Assembly (NCBI RefSeq): GCF_000204055.1
Contig: NW_006768874.1
Coordinates: 56,208-120,207, forward strand
DNA length: 64,000 nt
Direction: 5' to 3'
From: Melampsora larici-populina 98AG31
Taxonomy: Eukaryota > Basidiomycota > Pucciniomycetes > Pucciniales > Melampsoraceae
The stretch's first letter is position 1. The number at the start of each line of letters is the position of its first letter. Below the pieces are notes generated by a model. The model saw nothing but the letters and a program-made list of their open reading frames with translations, ran no database searches and was not told the origin of the DNA. Positions 49,427-61,445 of this stretch are shown piece after piece. A program made the translations under genes and the position numbers.

Positions 49427-50726
49427 ACTGGATAAAGGCTCAAATTGAGAAGTACATTTGTTGGGGGGAGATGGAGTGGTATGTAAAGTATGATTATTGG
49501 GAGGATGCTGTTTAAATCAAAGTTTTTGATAATGAATCTAGATTTATAAGTCACAAGCAATGGTCCAAGGGGATTAAGGCAGGTTATTTCATACTTTTCA
49601 TTTGAAACTCACTTTTGATCATGATTTTGATGGGGTGCACTGGTATGGTAGACGCGGTGGGGGAAAGCGGATTATAGAAGGTCACAAGGTGGATGAGTGG
49701 GGCAAAGTATGACAGAGGTGAACTCAAGTATGTGTATACCTTTCATGCTAAAGGAAAGATGAACAAGGGTCTTAACAAAGCACAGGACTTCTAATTGTTT
49801 GGGGGCAGAGCCTGATGAAATTTCAATAAATTATCTATCAGTGCACACTGCAGTACACTATGTGGACCACTATATGTGTGGACACACTGCCAAAACTGGT
49901 GAGTGTAGTGGACATACCACTATAGAAATTTTGGACTTTTGTATAGGGCTGTGCATCAACCACTATCACAAAAACTAATTTTTGAAAGGGTAGTGCCACA
50001 GCACTTTCACAACACTACCACTATCCATTGTGTAGTGATTTTGACCTTGCTACCCTTTTATGTGCCGGGATGGGGTTGGTCTTTGTGACATCAGATGTGG
50101 TAGTTTTTTTGTAACAGACAACACTCCGCGAGTCTGGTCTCTCTGCTCCAGTCCTTTCCGCTGCTCCTGGTCCCCTAACCCCAGGACGAAACGGACCCAA
50201 GATAGGTGAAAAAAATAAAGCGCACAAATAAGATATCCAAAGATTGAGAGTGAGTCTTTGGTACCATAGATTATCGAGGAAGTCCAGCTGAGTTCTTCCT
50301 TCAATGCTTTCGTTATTCGAGTGTTGAAATTGTTACCCTGGTGTTTGAAGCCTTCCGCAGCGTTTTCTTTTGTAAGGAATGTCCATATTCCTGTGTACTT
50401 CTCCTATGTAATGTCAGTTTGGTATTGAGAGCATATCATGCAGTCTAAGGAGGTCTGAGGCATCTTGATGAGGGGTCTGGGAGGGTCTGGGCGTCTGGCG
50501 AGGTCTAGAGTCGGGTCACAAGACAGACCTCGGGTTCTCGATGCAGAAATAGCGCGTGAAATACAGTTTCAATTTGACTGTCAGTTTTTGTTCTCCCAAT
50601 GGACGGGCGCTAAGCGAATTGAAAAAAAGCCACTTTCCCATTATTATCATTCGGTACAATCGTCTCTTTGATATAGAACCACATTCCAACACCAACCAGA
50701 GGGAGTTCATCCTTCATTTTGATCTC
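49427..50726. other. Intergenic region before the aminotransferase gene
   Basis: The left part (about 49840-50040) is rich in CCACTAT and AGTGG motifs like those at 42.7 kb. The middle and right parts hold only short frames and GGTCTGG-like words near 50470. The last few hundred bases should contain the promoter of the aminotransferase gene; no specific site was identified. Confidence 0.4.
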
Positions 50727-52398
50727 ATGGCTTCAACAAAAATTGGAAGACCGATTATGTCTTCCTTCATAAAATCACGCGCGCTCGATACAGCTGCCAA
50801 ACTGCACTTTGCAACATGCCAATTCTTTAAACGATCGCATGAGGACAACCACCAAGCGCCTGCTTGGATGTCAAAGAATGGTCGTTCTCCATATTCGAAA
50901 TCTGCGGCTAGCCAACCGATCGACTCAATTGGATCAGCTAATATTGATGTTTGTCTGAATATCCCTATTGAAAGAGAAGATCTAGCAAACAATCATTGAC
51001 AAGATTTTATCGATGGAAACAGGCTTCCAAACTTCGAATTGAGAACTCTAACGCACCAAAGACGAAATCGCCTCCATCTGAATTGAACTTTGGACAAACT
51101 TTTACAGATCACATGTTGGTCTTGAATTGGTCACAAGACGCTGGTTGGAGTGACCCATTGATTCAACCGTATCAACCATTGGTTCTCGATCCTTCAGCTA
51201 CCGTATTTCACTACGCACCAAGTTTATTTGAAGGTATGAAGGCTTACAAGGGCGCCGATGGACAAATTCGACTTTTTCGACCTGACAAAAATATGGCACG
51301 CATGAATACTAGTGCTGAACGTCTTGCCTTTCCTGTAAGTGATGCCTCCGAAAAAAATGGTAATACACATGAACGTTGAGACAGATATATTTATTTGCCG
51401 AAGCATCAATCTTCATCATTGCTGATGTAAACCCTTATTTTTGGTGAAGGCATTTGACGGCGCAGAATTAATTAAACTCATCAAATCTCTTGTGAAACTT
51501 GATTCTGATTGGATACCCACTGAACCCGGATATTCACTTTACATCCGTCCCACAATGATCGGAACCCAGGTAGGACTTGGGGTAGGACCATCAACAAACG
51601 TAATGCTGTACGTGATTTGCTCGCCTGTTGGACCTTACTACAAGACTGGTTTCAAACCTGTCAGCCTATTAGCTTCAACGAAATACGTTCGAGCTTGGCC
51701 TGGTGGAACGGGTGCCTATAAGCTTGGTGCCAATTATGCAACTGGTGTGGTACCTCAAGTTCAAGCCGCATCTGATGGTTATCAACAAATTTTATGGCTT
51801 TTTGGAGACGATCATGAACTTACGGAAGTTGGAACGATGAATCTGTTCCTTGCAATCGAGCAGGATGATGGTAGTTAGTCAATCGCACTTAATATCCTTA
51901 ACGAAAATTGATGTATCAATGGCAATCTAATGCTTGTGTATCCATTAAACTTTTTCAGAGCTTGAGGTGATTACTCCACCTTTGGACGACAAAATCTTAC
52001 CAGGAATCACGCGAGATTCGGTTCTATCCCTTTTACGAGGTCATGCGGATGGCACAGCATCACTTGATGGTCTCTCTAAAGATTTGGTGATCTCAGAGCG
52101 TAAAATTTGTATGTCTGAAGTCATTGAAGCTTCACGTAAATCCAAACTTCGAGAAGTCTTCGGTGCAGGCACAGCAGCTATTGTTTGTTCGGTCGACCGG
52201 ATCGGGTAAGTTTCATGTATATTCTTAATTGCATTTTTTGCCTAGCTTATGTTTTTATGAGGCAACAGATATGAAGGAAAAGACATCTCGATTCCTGTTG
52301 GATCACAAGGCTTGGGTGACATCGCAGCTATTGTACAAAGAGAAATTCTTGGACGTCAAACGGGTGTGATTCCAAGTGAATGGAGTGTAGTCGCCTAA
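50727..52398 (+). CDS. BAT: Branched-chain amino acid aminotransferase
   Basis: Five exons: 50727-50948, 51023-51334, 51450-51870, 51959-52205, 52269-52398; 443 aa, near the usual length for fungal mitochondrial forms. It transfers the amino group between Leu, Ile or Val and 2-oxoglutarate using pyridoxal phosphate (fold type IV). Diagnostic sequence: FTDHML, FHYAPSLFEGMKAYKG, RPTMIGTQ, SPVGPYY, the PLP-binding Lys in GTGAYKLGANYA (about Lys269), EVGTMNLF and GAGTAAIVCSV. The first 45 residues are basic, Ser-rich and lack acids for the most part (SSFIKSRALDTAAKLHFATC), consistent with a mitochondrial presequence. The first intron is placed at GTTTGT, which joins the presequence to ASKLRIEN in frame; this first junction is the least certain. 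All else is standard. Confidence 0.93.
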
Positions 52399-53122
52399 TT
52401 CGGGTATTTCTTGTTTCACCCCTTCGCAAAAAAACCTGTCCAAGAGTTATTTTGAATATCTATGACTCAAAAATCATGTTGGTCCTTGGTGTCCTTATCA
52501 AGTATTTCAAAATTGACAATTACTTCTCACAAGGACGGCTTAATTTATCTTGTGTACCAACATCATACAACCGCTTTACTTGACACATACTTTCTTTCTG
52601 TTTTGCATAAGCTGAGAGAGAAGGAAATGTGCTTGAGATCTTTTGTGTTCATGTATTTGAGGTTTACTCGCGGGCTGTGCCCACACTTTCGATCTCTTGA
52701 TGCTCTTGGTAAATTTGCCTGGAATTCTGGTGCCTGCATCAGGAGAACATCAATTCTCTTAAATGTCGGTAAAATAGGTGATTTCATCCTCATAACCGCC
52801 CGCCACATCCATTCCGAACGTATCCTCACTTTTTAGGTCTCGGTGTATAAAAATTGAAAGCTCATTTTACCCCGATAATTGATTCTTGTCAATAATCAGT
52901 GCAAGCAGGAAGCTCACTGGTGTTCTTGCAATTAGATGGTAAAAGATCAAACCTAGCCGTCTGATTGCAATCGAGAAAGGATTGGATCCCTGAATGAATC
53001 ACAAAAAGAAAACTTTGACAAGGATGCCTATGTACATACAATCAACAAAGATATGCGTATTGGGAGATAACGCCTCTGATTTGTGTTGGCAAAACAAATG
53101 ATCAAGTCCTGGAAAGTCACAT
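52399..53122. other. Convergent intergenic region
   Basis: 720 bp between the stop of the aminotransferase and the stop of the minus-strand gene at 53123. It presumably contains both 3' UTRs. Open frames present are short and unremarkable. Confidence 0.45.
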
Positions 53123-54221
53123 CTAAAGCTCGATGTCAAGTTTAGCTGTAGTAAGCTTCAGATAGCACATCTTGAGCTCCTCAATTGTCTGTCAAATCAA
53201 ATATAAAAAAATATGGAAAGTTTCAGTATTATGAAACAAAACTGATTGAATTGAATCACCAAAACCACGTACTGGAGCTCCAAAGGTAAAAGGAAAAGCT
53301 CGAAGTTTATTATATAATAGTGATGATTCTGGAAAGAAAGTTGAGATTTGCTTCCTACTAGCACCAACGAAGATAAGTTCGGATCTTTCTAATTCTTTTT
53401 CCCAAGACGCCAAGAGTTCGGAGCCAGCCTATGAAACGAAAAACAGAGAATTAGAGGAAATGAAAAGTCAGAATCTAGAATTGAAGCAAGTACCTTGTTC
53501 ATGGTGTCTCTATCGACTCCTCTTTGACTTTTACGAGATAATTTCTCGACAGCTTTTTCCTTTTTGCTCTTTGAATAACTCTTCGAACGACCCTTCTTGC
53601 CTTCGACAACTGGGGCAGCTGGATTGGCAGTATTTTTGGAAAGATGGTTCATGAATAAAAGTCAGCCTTTACTAAAAGAAGTCTACACGAGATTGGTAAC
53701 TGACGTTCGATCACTTCATTTTTGAGGATGACCAATCTGTCTTTGATAGTTTCATTTTCGTCGCCTTTCAATAAATCAGTTTGAAGATGTAAAGCAGCGA
53801 TTTTTTCTTTTCCAATGATTATCAAACTCCAACGTCTATGACCAAAGATTGCATCATCATATTGTAATCTTTTTAACTCAGTAAGAGGTTTTTCAGATAT
53901 CAAACCACTCTCACGACCAAAAGACTCAGGTAAAACACAACGAAAAAAGTCGAATCTGTAGGCTTGATCAAACAATTTAATCCTGTTGATCCATCCAGGG
54001 TTATCAGTCCAAATTTCCTCTGATTCTTCTATCCTAGCTTGAGGAGCTAGAGAAGTTCCATAAGGGAACGTGATCAGATTCTTTGTGAAAAGAGCTGTAC
54101 GTAGAGGTTTTGGGAGATCAAAGATATAAAGCTCTCCCCATGCTTGAATTTCTTGCAAGTGGCTTGAAGTGTTTGAAGTATGTTCGTCGGATTTGGGAGA
54201 GATGATTTGTGCTGATGCCAT
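53123..54221 (-). CDS. Paralogue 1 of an unrecognised tandem pair
   Basis: Four exons on the minus strand: 54221-53705, 53618-53494, 53428-53273, 53188-53123; 287 aa, ends TAG. The N-terminal domain carries WGELYIFDLPKPLR, RFDFFRCVLPESFGRESGLI, LKRLQYDDAIFGHRRWSLII and LQTDLLKGDENETIKDRLVI. A Lys/Ser-rich basic exon follows (GRSKSYSKSKKEKAVEKL), then SELLASWEKELERSELIFVGASRKQISTFF split over two lines of helices, and a short helical tail. No signal peptide or membrane helix. Exon sizes and phases match the neighbour at 55513-56631, which shares most residues in these blocks. I do not recognise the family. Basic middle and lack of targeting signals suggest a nuclear or cytosolic protein. Confidence 0.78.
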
Positions 54222-55512
54222 TGGTCAAAGATGTTAAATTATCAAGTGTAAGATTAAGATTGCTGTATAAAGACGATGAAAGTGCTTATGATGACTATAA
54301 GTGAAATATTATGATTGCTGTAGAAGAGATTTTAAAACTGCTTTATTATCGACTGTTTGAAATTGGATAATGGGATGGTGGAAATGGATTAAGTCTCATT
54401 GATTGCATGGTTTATATACACCAAGCCTTGTCCGTTTTTCTGCAAAATCGTCAAACAGCTATTGTAGAGGAGCGTTATTCTTGGAGACTCGAAGAGATGA
54501 ACAAAAACGCAAAAAACTGCATACCCGTTAGCAAGTCAACGGGAAAGTTGGACTTCTTGGTTAAACTTTTTACTTCTTGGTATGTTGGACTCCGTTCGAA
54601 TGTGGCTCGGTTCCAATCTGTCAAAAGTCGGTTGACAAATTCTTGAGCGTCGAATCTTGTTCGTTCAGCATTCATTTCAACTTCAAGCTCACTTGATCTC
54701 ATCCTCAGCCTTCAGGCCAGCGACTTTTCACTTCCCTTTGAGTAATTGTTTGGAGGAATAGCTCATGAAGTGAAGTAAATATTTTTGAGCGCCCATGTTT
54801 GACAGAGTATCTTAGTGGATTGAAACGAACCGACCGCTTGTGGCCGGTAGACCAAGCTATTTGATCAACAACATACATTCAAAATGGGAAACATCGTCTA
54901 ACCAGTAACCTCTCAGGTTTGATCTTGGGTGGAGTCTGAAGACCTTTGATTCTATACGTGGAAATTGCCGCTACACCATTTGTACACACAACTTCGTTTC
55001 CTGTTCAAGACTCACTCACACCTGATTCCATAAATCTTGTGATGATCACTCAAGTATGGTGATGATCTGAACTGCCAATTCACATCGCCGTATGATCGCC
55101 AGTGTGGCATCTTGGTTGATGCAAGAGAGCAGAGAAACTGGTGGGTTTTTTGTGAAGAGCACCCCTGAAGTACTCAAAAGGAACAGAAAGACCCATCAGA
55201 AGCAAGTGTCTCGCAAGAAGTTAAGAACTGCTTCTGGAAATGATAGAGCTGATGCGAGATAAAAATATGATACAAAACGAACATTGCCAATTGAAAGACT
55301 TAGATTGGCAAGGAAATCCACTTCTTACCATCGAATTTCTGTTACTGTACCCAGTTCCGACGCAACCACGTGATCACTGATCTCAAGCAAATGATTAAAG
55401 AAAATCTAACTGTCTGATTTCAATAAAGGGACGACTGATATATTTAGCAAAAAAAAGCTTGAAAAAAATGGCTATGTACAATCAATGAAAATGAAATGCG
55501 TATTGACATCCT
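54222..55512. other. Region between the tandem paralogues
   Basis: Upstream region of paralogue 1 and downstream region of paralogue 2. The part at about 54400-54780 matches 63485-63850 (shared words include TTCTTGGAGA, GAGATGAACAAAA / GAAATGAACAAAA and GGGAAAGTTGGACTTCTTGG), showing that the upstream DNA was duplicated together with the gene. No other gene is supported. Confidence 0.55.
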
Positions 55513-56631
55513 CTATTTTTCCTGTGTTAATAAGTCAAGGTGAAGCTTAGCTGTAGTGAGCTTCACGTAGCAACGCTTGAGCTCCTCAATGTTCTGTCAA
55601 GTTCAATAGAAAACACAAAAATATCTTGCATCAGAATAGCAAATCCAACTAAATTGAATTTTAAAGAAGATTACTCACCGGAGATCCAAAGTCAAAAGGA
55701 AAAGATCGAAGTTTGTTATATAATGATGATGATTCTGGAAAGAAAGTTGAGATTTCCTTCTTACTAGCACCAACAAAGATAAGTTCCGATTTTTCTAATT
55801 CAGTTTCCCAAGACACCAAGAGCTCGGAGCCAGCCTATGAGACAAACAGAGAATTAGACACCGGGGGTATTAGAGGGAATGAAGAGTCAGAATCCAGAAT
55901 TGAAGCAAGTACCTGTTTCATGAGGTCTTTATTCATGGGGTCTCTATCAACTCCTGTTGAACTTTTACGAGTCAATTTTTCGACGACTCTTTCCTTTTTG
56001 GTCTTTGAATGAACTTTTTTCCTTTCAACCGCCAGGACAGCTAGATCAATAGTGATGTTAAGAGTATGATTGGTAGATGAAAGTCAGTTTGAATCAAAAG
56101 GATAAAAGAATTCTATAAGAGTACTGAAAACTAACGTTTCACTTCATCTTTGAGGATCACCAATCTGTCTTTGATAGTTTCATTTTCGTCGCGTTTCAAT
56201 AAATCAGTTTGAAGATGTATAGCAGCAATTTTTGCTCTTCCAAAGATTATCAAAGTCCAACGTCTATGACCTAAAATTTTATCATCATATTGTAATCTTC
56301 TTAATTCGGAAAGAGGTTTATCAAATATCAAACCACTCTCACGACCAAAAGACTGAGGTAGAACACAACGAAAGAATTCGAATCTGTAGGCTTTACTATA
56401 CAATTTAATCCTTTTGATCCACTCGGGGTTACCAGGCCATATTTCTTCTGAAGTTTCTACACTAGTTTGGGGAGCAAGGGAATAAGGTAATATCAGGTCA
56501 TTCGCGAATAGAGCTCCGCGTAGAGGTTTTGGGAGATCAAATATGTAAAGCTCTCCCCATGCCTGAATCTCTTGGGATTGGCTTAAAGTATTTTTGTCGG
56601 ATCTGGGGGAGGTGATTTGTGTTGATGCCAT
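55513..56631 (-). CDS. Paralogue 2 of the unrecognised tandem pair
   Basis: Four exons on the minus strand: 56631-56136, 56040-55913, 55834-55679, 55593-55513; 286 aa, ends TAG. It shares with paralogue 1 the blocks QAWGELYIFDLPKPLR, SFGRESGLI, RLQYDD, GHRRW and HLQTDLLK-DENETIKDRL, the basic second exon, the 156-bp third exon and the helical last exon (NIEELKRCYVKLTTAKLHL). Intron positions and phases are the same. The first 78 bp upstream are normal, then a 183-bp MITE is present, and 320 bp upstream of the ATG a 6.3-kb LINE has been inserted, moving the rest of the ancestral upstream region to 63473 and beyond. Expression of this copy may therefore differ from that of paralogue 1 (inference). 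Function unknown. Confidence 0.78.
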
Positions 56632-56708
56632 TGAAAAAAGATGATTTCTTTTTAAAGTTGAACTGAGATTGCTATATGATGATTTTGAGTGTAAAGTTAT
56701 GAATGTTA

Positions 56709-56891
56709 CACTGCAAATATAATGTGTTTCTCCGAAGTGAAAAATGATTGCACTTAATGCACAAAATGATTAATAATGCAGATTTAATGCAGAAAAATGC
56801 AGATTTAATGTAGATTTAATGCACTTTTAATCATTTTTTGAATTAAATGTAATCATTTTTCACCGCGGAGAAACACATTATATTTGCAGTG
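56709..56891. mobile_element. 183-bp MITE with 3-bp TTA target duplication
   Basis: Ends are inverted: CACTGCAAATATAATGTGTT at the left and its complement at 56872-56891, extending to about 40 bp with a few mismatches. TTA flanks both ends (56706-56708, 56892-56894). It has no coding capacity. A CACTG end plus 3-bp duplication fits CACTA-type, and TTA also fits Harbinger-type elements; the parent is not in this window. Confidence 0.85.
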
Positions 56892-56950
56892 TTATGAACG
56901 AAGAATTGAATGAGGCTTGTATTGATTGTTTGGAATTATGATGGAATGGT
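56775..56950. repeat. Left copy of a 176-bp LINE target duplication
   Basis: This 176-bp segment (right part of the MITE plus 59 bp of flank) recurs without visible change at 63297-63472, on the other side of LINE-2. The poly-T (LINE poly-A) starts at the next base. Confidence 0.9.
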
Positions 56951-59663
56951 TTTTTTTTTTTTTATTTCATTGCTTTAAGTGTCATTAGAGCCTTTCGGCT
57001 ATTAGACACTGCATGTTTTTCCAGCACCGGTAAAACCCCTCTGGCTGTGTCAGGGGAAAGGTTGCTGTTGGCTGTTTCAACTAAGGTACATGTTATTAAA
57101 GTGAGTAGAGACTATTTGGCGCTAAAGGATGGGGGAGGAAAGAATTTATTCTCTCGGTGGATGCCTGTCTGTTGGCAGCTCCTCATTTTCAATGACAGCC
57201 CAGTTCCAGCAACTTTTCAGTCGCCAGGAGCTATCACCAAATTGAGAGATCGCTTTGAAAGCTCTTGGTTTGTTGAGTATTGAGGTGTTTGATGGGAGGT
57301 CGAGTTGTTTGAGGTTCTCTTCGAATTGTTTGCGTTCTTCCTTGAACTTGTTGCACATGAATAAGTAATGCTCAACTGTTTCGACGCCTTCTTGGCAGTC
57401 GCAGCTTGGGTTTCCCATCTGCCCAAAGTTGCAGAGGTATTGGTTTAGTTGAACGTGTCCTGATCGTAATTGTGTGATGAATCCTACTGAGTGTTTTTTA
57501 AGTTCGGATAGGTGTTTGAGATGTAATTTTTGTTGTGGTTTGTGGCCTAAGCGTTTCAAATCTTGCTGGTCGGTGATTTCTGAATTTTTTGCGCGCCATT
57601 CTTTGATTGCCGTTAGAAAACTTGCAGCGTTTGGTTTAGCACGGAATGTGCTAGGTAACTTGGTTCGAGCTTTCTTGTTTGCTATCTCGTCGACAATCTC
57701 GTTTCCGTGTACCCCTGCATGACCTGGGCACCATCGAATTGTGACTCGCATTTCTGGAAAGGTTGTATGTAAATAATTCATCAGTTTATAAGTTTCCTTT
57801 CTGTCATCTAACGTAGTGATAGGAAGCTTGTTTGATCTAAGGTCTTTGATGACACTTTGATTATCGAGTAATATAGTTGTCCTTCTTGTATGTATCGAGA
57901 CCGTTTGTAGGGCCATGGCGAGTCCTAGTTGTACACCTCGATATTCTGCCTGATAAATACCGTGCATGCGGGCCGTTCCAAGGTGTTCCGCTGTCGATTT
58001 CTTGGTGTTCTTGCACCAAGCCGCTGCTGCAGTGGTGCTTGATGGAATTCTCGAGCCGTCCGTGAAAATGACTACATGCTCTAAGGTCGCTGTGAGATTA
58101 TTGGCGTTAGTTTTCGCCATACTTTCATTTTCTTGTATCACTGTTGAGTAATTTGATGGGCGTATTAAAATGTCGGAGGGATCAAGCGGAATTTGTTGTA
58201 TAACATCGTCTAGTTCTTTGCTGACTTCGTGTTGGAAGAATCTGTGAAAAGGGTTGTGATGGCATCGTGGATTTGAATTCTGAGCCTGTTTCACAAAGTG
58301 GTAGATAGGGGAGTACAATGGTTTTGTCAGCGATGTTGCCATGAAATTCATAATCTTGGCCTGAATTCGTATTTTAGGAGGGATCAGGTTTGCGTCATGT
58401 CGGAGGAATATGGTTGGTGTGGTCGACAGTGCCCCCAGTGCTGCTCAAGCACAGGTTTTGTCGATGATGCTGAGTTTGTTTGTGAAGTACTGCGGTGGTT
58501 CAAAGGGGAGCCACGCTGCTACGCCATAGTCAAGGGCAGTGTGGATTGTTGTCGTAATGAGTGTGTTCATGAGTCGTGGCGAGATTCCCCACTCTGATTT
58601 GGACAGGGTGGTCAAGAAGCCTGCGCGTTGCCCGCCTTTCGCTATAATTTCGTTTCTGTGTTGAGAGAATGTGAGCTTGTCATCAATGGTAATGCCTAGC
58701 CACCTTGCTTTTTTCTCTGGTAAGATGCTCTTCCTGTCAACAAAACTGATAGTCGGTGGGACGTCAGCATCATTTTGTTGGTCTTTTGGGCTAAAGATTA
58801 CCCAAAAAGTTTTCTTGATATCAAATATCGCGCCGTGATCTTTGGCCCAATTGTTTTGGCGGAATGCTAGAGTCTGCGTCTGAGATCGTAGTCGGTGTTT
58901 GTCTGAGGCAGTTGTGAGAAGAACCACGTCATCGATGAACCCTAAAGCTGTAGCATTCTCAATGGTGTCAGTGATTTCCAGTAATGCATTATTGTATAAT
59001 GGATAGAGTAGCGGTGATAAAGGTGATCCTTGCGGTAAACCATGCGTCAGCTCGAAAGGCTTGGACTCGAAGCCATTGAACGAGAGTGTTGTTTGGCGTT
59101 TTTCTAGGAAGTTGTGGAGAAGGTTTAGTGTTTGGCTATGAAATCCCTTTTTCTCGAGGATAGATAGTAGTCTTGGGTGGTGGACGGATGGGAACGCTGA
59201 TTTCACGTCAGCAAACAGGGCTCCGACTATATTACCCTTGGTCCATTCTTTCCGAATCCAGGATACCAGGTGTGTCAAAGCCTTGTGTCCTGATTTATTG
59301 GGTCGGCCGCCATAATGTCCTTCATGTAGTTGCCTTTTCTGTTCCACATGAGCAGACAAGTGTTTGGTGAGGAGTTTTTCGAATATCTTACTCAGAGTAA
59401 TCAGCAAGGCTATCGGCCTATATGCCGAAGCTGCCGTATAGTCTGGTTTCCCTGGCTTCGGAATCATGATGGTTTGTGCCTGTTTCCAATCTTGTGGGAT
59501 GAGGCCTGTTTCCGATATCTGTAGAAATAGAGTTCTGATGTGAGTTTTAACTTGTTGCCAAGTTTTTTGCCACACCCAGTTTTGGATCATATCCGATCCT
59601 GGAGCTTTTAGTGGTGGGATACTTGTGACCACTGCTTTGATTGTAAGACCTACGGTCATTACA

Positions 59664-60023
59664 AGACACGTAACGATATTACTTAAATATTAAATACTTA
59701 AATCTTAAATTTCATTTTCTATATATAGTTCTTTTCATTTCGATCTTGCCGATTGGTTCCTTAGAGATATCGGGACTGATTATAATCCCTCTATCCTTCG
59801 GAACCAGGTATAGTCATTACTTTCTTATTTCTTTCTTTTCTTTTATTATTACTATTGTTATCCTTAGAGATATCGGGACTGATTATAATCCCTCTATCCT
59901 TCGGAACCAGACGTGTTCTCGATTGGATTTGAAATCAAAATCAGGTCTCTTGGGTTCTAGAAACCCTTCACTGTGCCTCACAGTGTCCCGCTCGACGTGT
60001 CTAGTGAAGGTTCCTCCCGAACC
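59664..60023. mobile_element. 360-bp LTR-like insertion inside LINE-2 ORF2
   Basis: A 360-bp non-coding segment interrupts ORF2 between endonuclease and RT. TTACA flanks it on both sides (59659-59663 and 60024-60028), and removing it with one TTACA puts the ORF2 frame back in phase. The interior has two copies of a 50-bp sequence. A 5-bp duplication and this size fit a solo LTR, but the ends are not the usual TG and CA, so a small non-autonomous element is also possible. It is unrelated to the copia LTR in this window. Confidence 0.75.
59758..59910. repeat. Two 50-bp direct repeats within the insertion
   Basis: A 50-bp unit beginning TCCTTAGAGATATCGGGACT is present at 59758-59807 and 59861-59910, period 103 bp. 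Each begins and ends with sequence that can pair (GGTTCC near the start, GGAACC near the end). Confidence 0.85.
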
Positions 60024-61445
60024 TTACATTGATGTTCTCTTCCGTTAAGTACGTGAAAAAATCAGGCATTGAAGGGTCTGTTGGTCGAGTTTCTGTGTTG
60101 ATTGGGAATTGAAGAATTTCAGTTTCGTCTATTCTACATGGTGCTGTGGCAACACATGTAGTTTGAAAAAGAAGCTCAGCTTTTTCTTCGTTTGTTGAGC
60201 ATATTGTTCCTGCGTTTGATATGAGCGTATTGACTAGAGAAGATGGTTTTCGACCTGAGGCAAATTTCTTCGCTTGAAATAATGTTTCGTGAGTAAGTGT
60301 TGAGAGATAAGTTTTCCAACTGTCTTCCTTCAGCTTGTCAACATTCTTATTGAATTTATTTCTTGCTTTTCTGTAGTTTGACTTGTTTTCATCAGATTTA
60401 TCTGCTTTGAATATTCGGTGAAGCCTTCGGGCGTCTTTCCTGAGCGGGTCCAGGATCTCAGGGCGCCACCATTGTTTATGTTTTCCTGGTGGGGCCCTGT
60501 TTGGCGAGTTGTTGTTCAGAGCGTCGGTGATAGAGCATCGTAGTCGTCTGTCAAAGTTGTCGATTTCTTCCTGTGTTGTTAGCCTTGTGATTGGGGGTAG
60601 AGAACTCCTCAATTCGGCTAGTAGGGCTTGGGAGTCTACCTTGTTCCAGTTCTTACCTCTCCGTGAGCTCTGGTTGTCGGAGGAAGTATCGTGTTTTTTT
60701 GTTGAGAAGACGGTAATCAGTGATTGGTGGTCGGAGAAGTGATTTGTATTGTCATCCGTATCAATGAGGCATGCAGTGATTACATCATCAAGTTGTTTGT
60801 TGACCCATACTAGGTCAATGGTTGTCCCTCGTGTGGTTGTGGAACTCAGACCATATGTTGGTTCGCCAATAGGAGATCTGAGTTTGAGGTCCCATCTCGA
60901 CATAAGGTCAATCAGGTTATCGGCTGTTTTGTCGTAGGTGTCACTGTAAATGGGATTCCACACAGGTGAGTGGAGGTTTGCATCTGTTACCACAATAGAT
61001 GGTAACAGTTGGAGTGTGGATGGAAGGCTGTTCATTAGCGTGTCCCACGCTTCAAAGCCTGAAAAGCTTTTTGGCGCGTTGTATACATTAGAGATAAGTA
61101 TAGTGAAATTATTAATAGTTACCGTACACGCAGCTATGTCGCGTGAGACTGAGGTTATGGGGTTGAGGGCAGCGTGAAGATCTTTTCTAACATATATACA
61201 TGCTCGTGGTCTTGATTCCTCATTTCGAGCCACTGGTGTTGGGCTGATGAGAATCCAATTAGCTTGATTTGGGGGGAGGTAATCAACTCTGTTGATATGC
61301 GGTTCTTGGAGAGCAATCATGGAAAAATCATTAGTTAGGCTGTGGTTGAAAAGTGAGTGCATTACATGGGGTGAGCGATGGCAGTTGAGTTGCAGAATCG
61401 CCACTGTTTCTTGTGATGTGATTATTTCGCGAAGATGTTGTTCTA

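Noticed and set aside
2980..58447. UGA as a sense codon in this organism
   Set aside because: The small gene ending at 10399 and the GH27-like gene ending at 28484 both use TGA as their natural stop, so UGA recoding does not explain the internal TGA codons.
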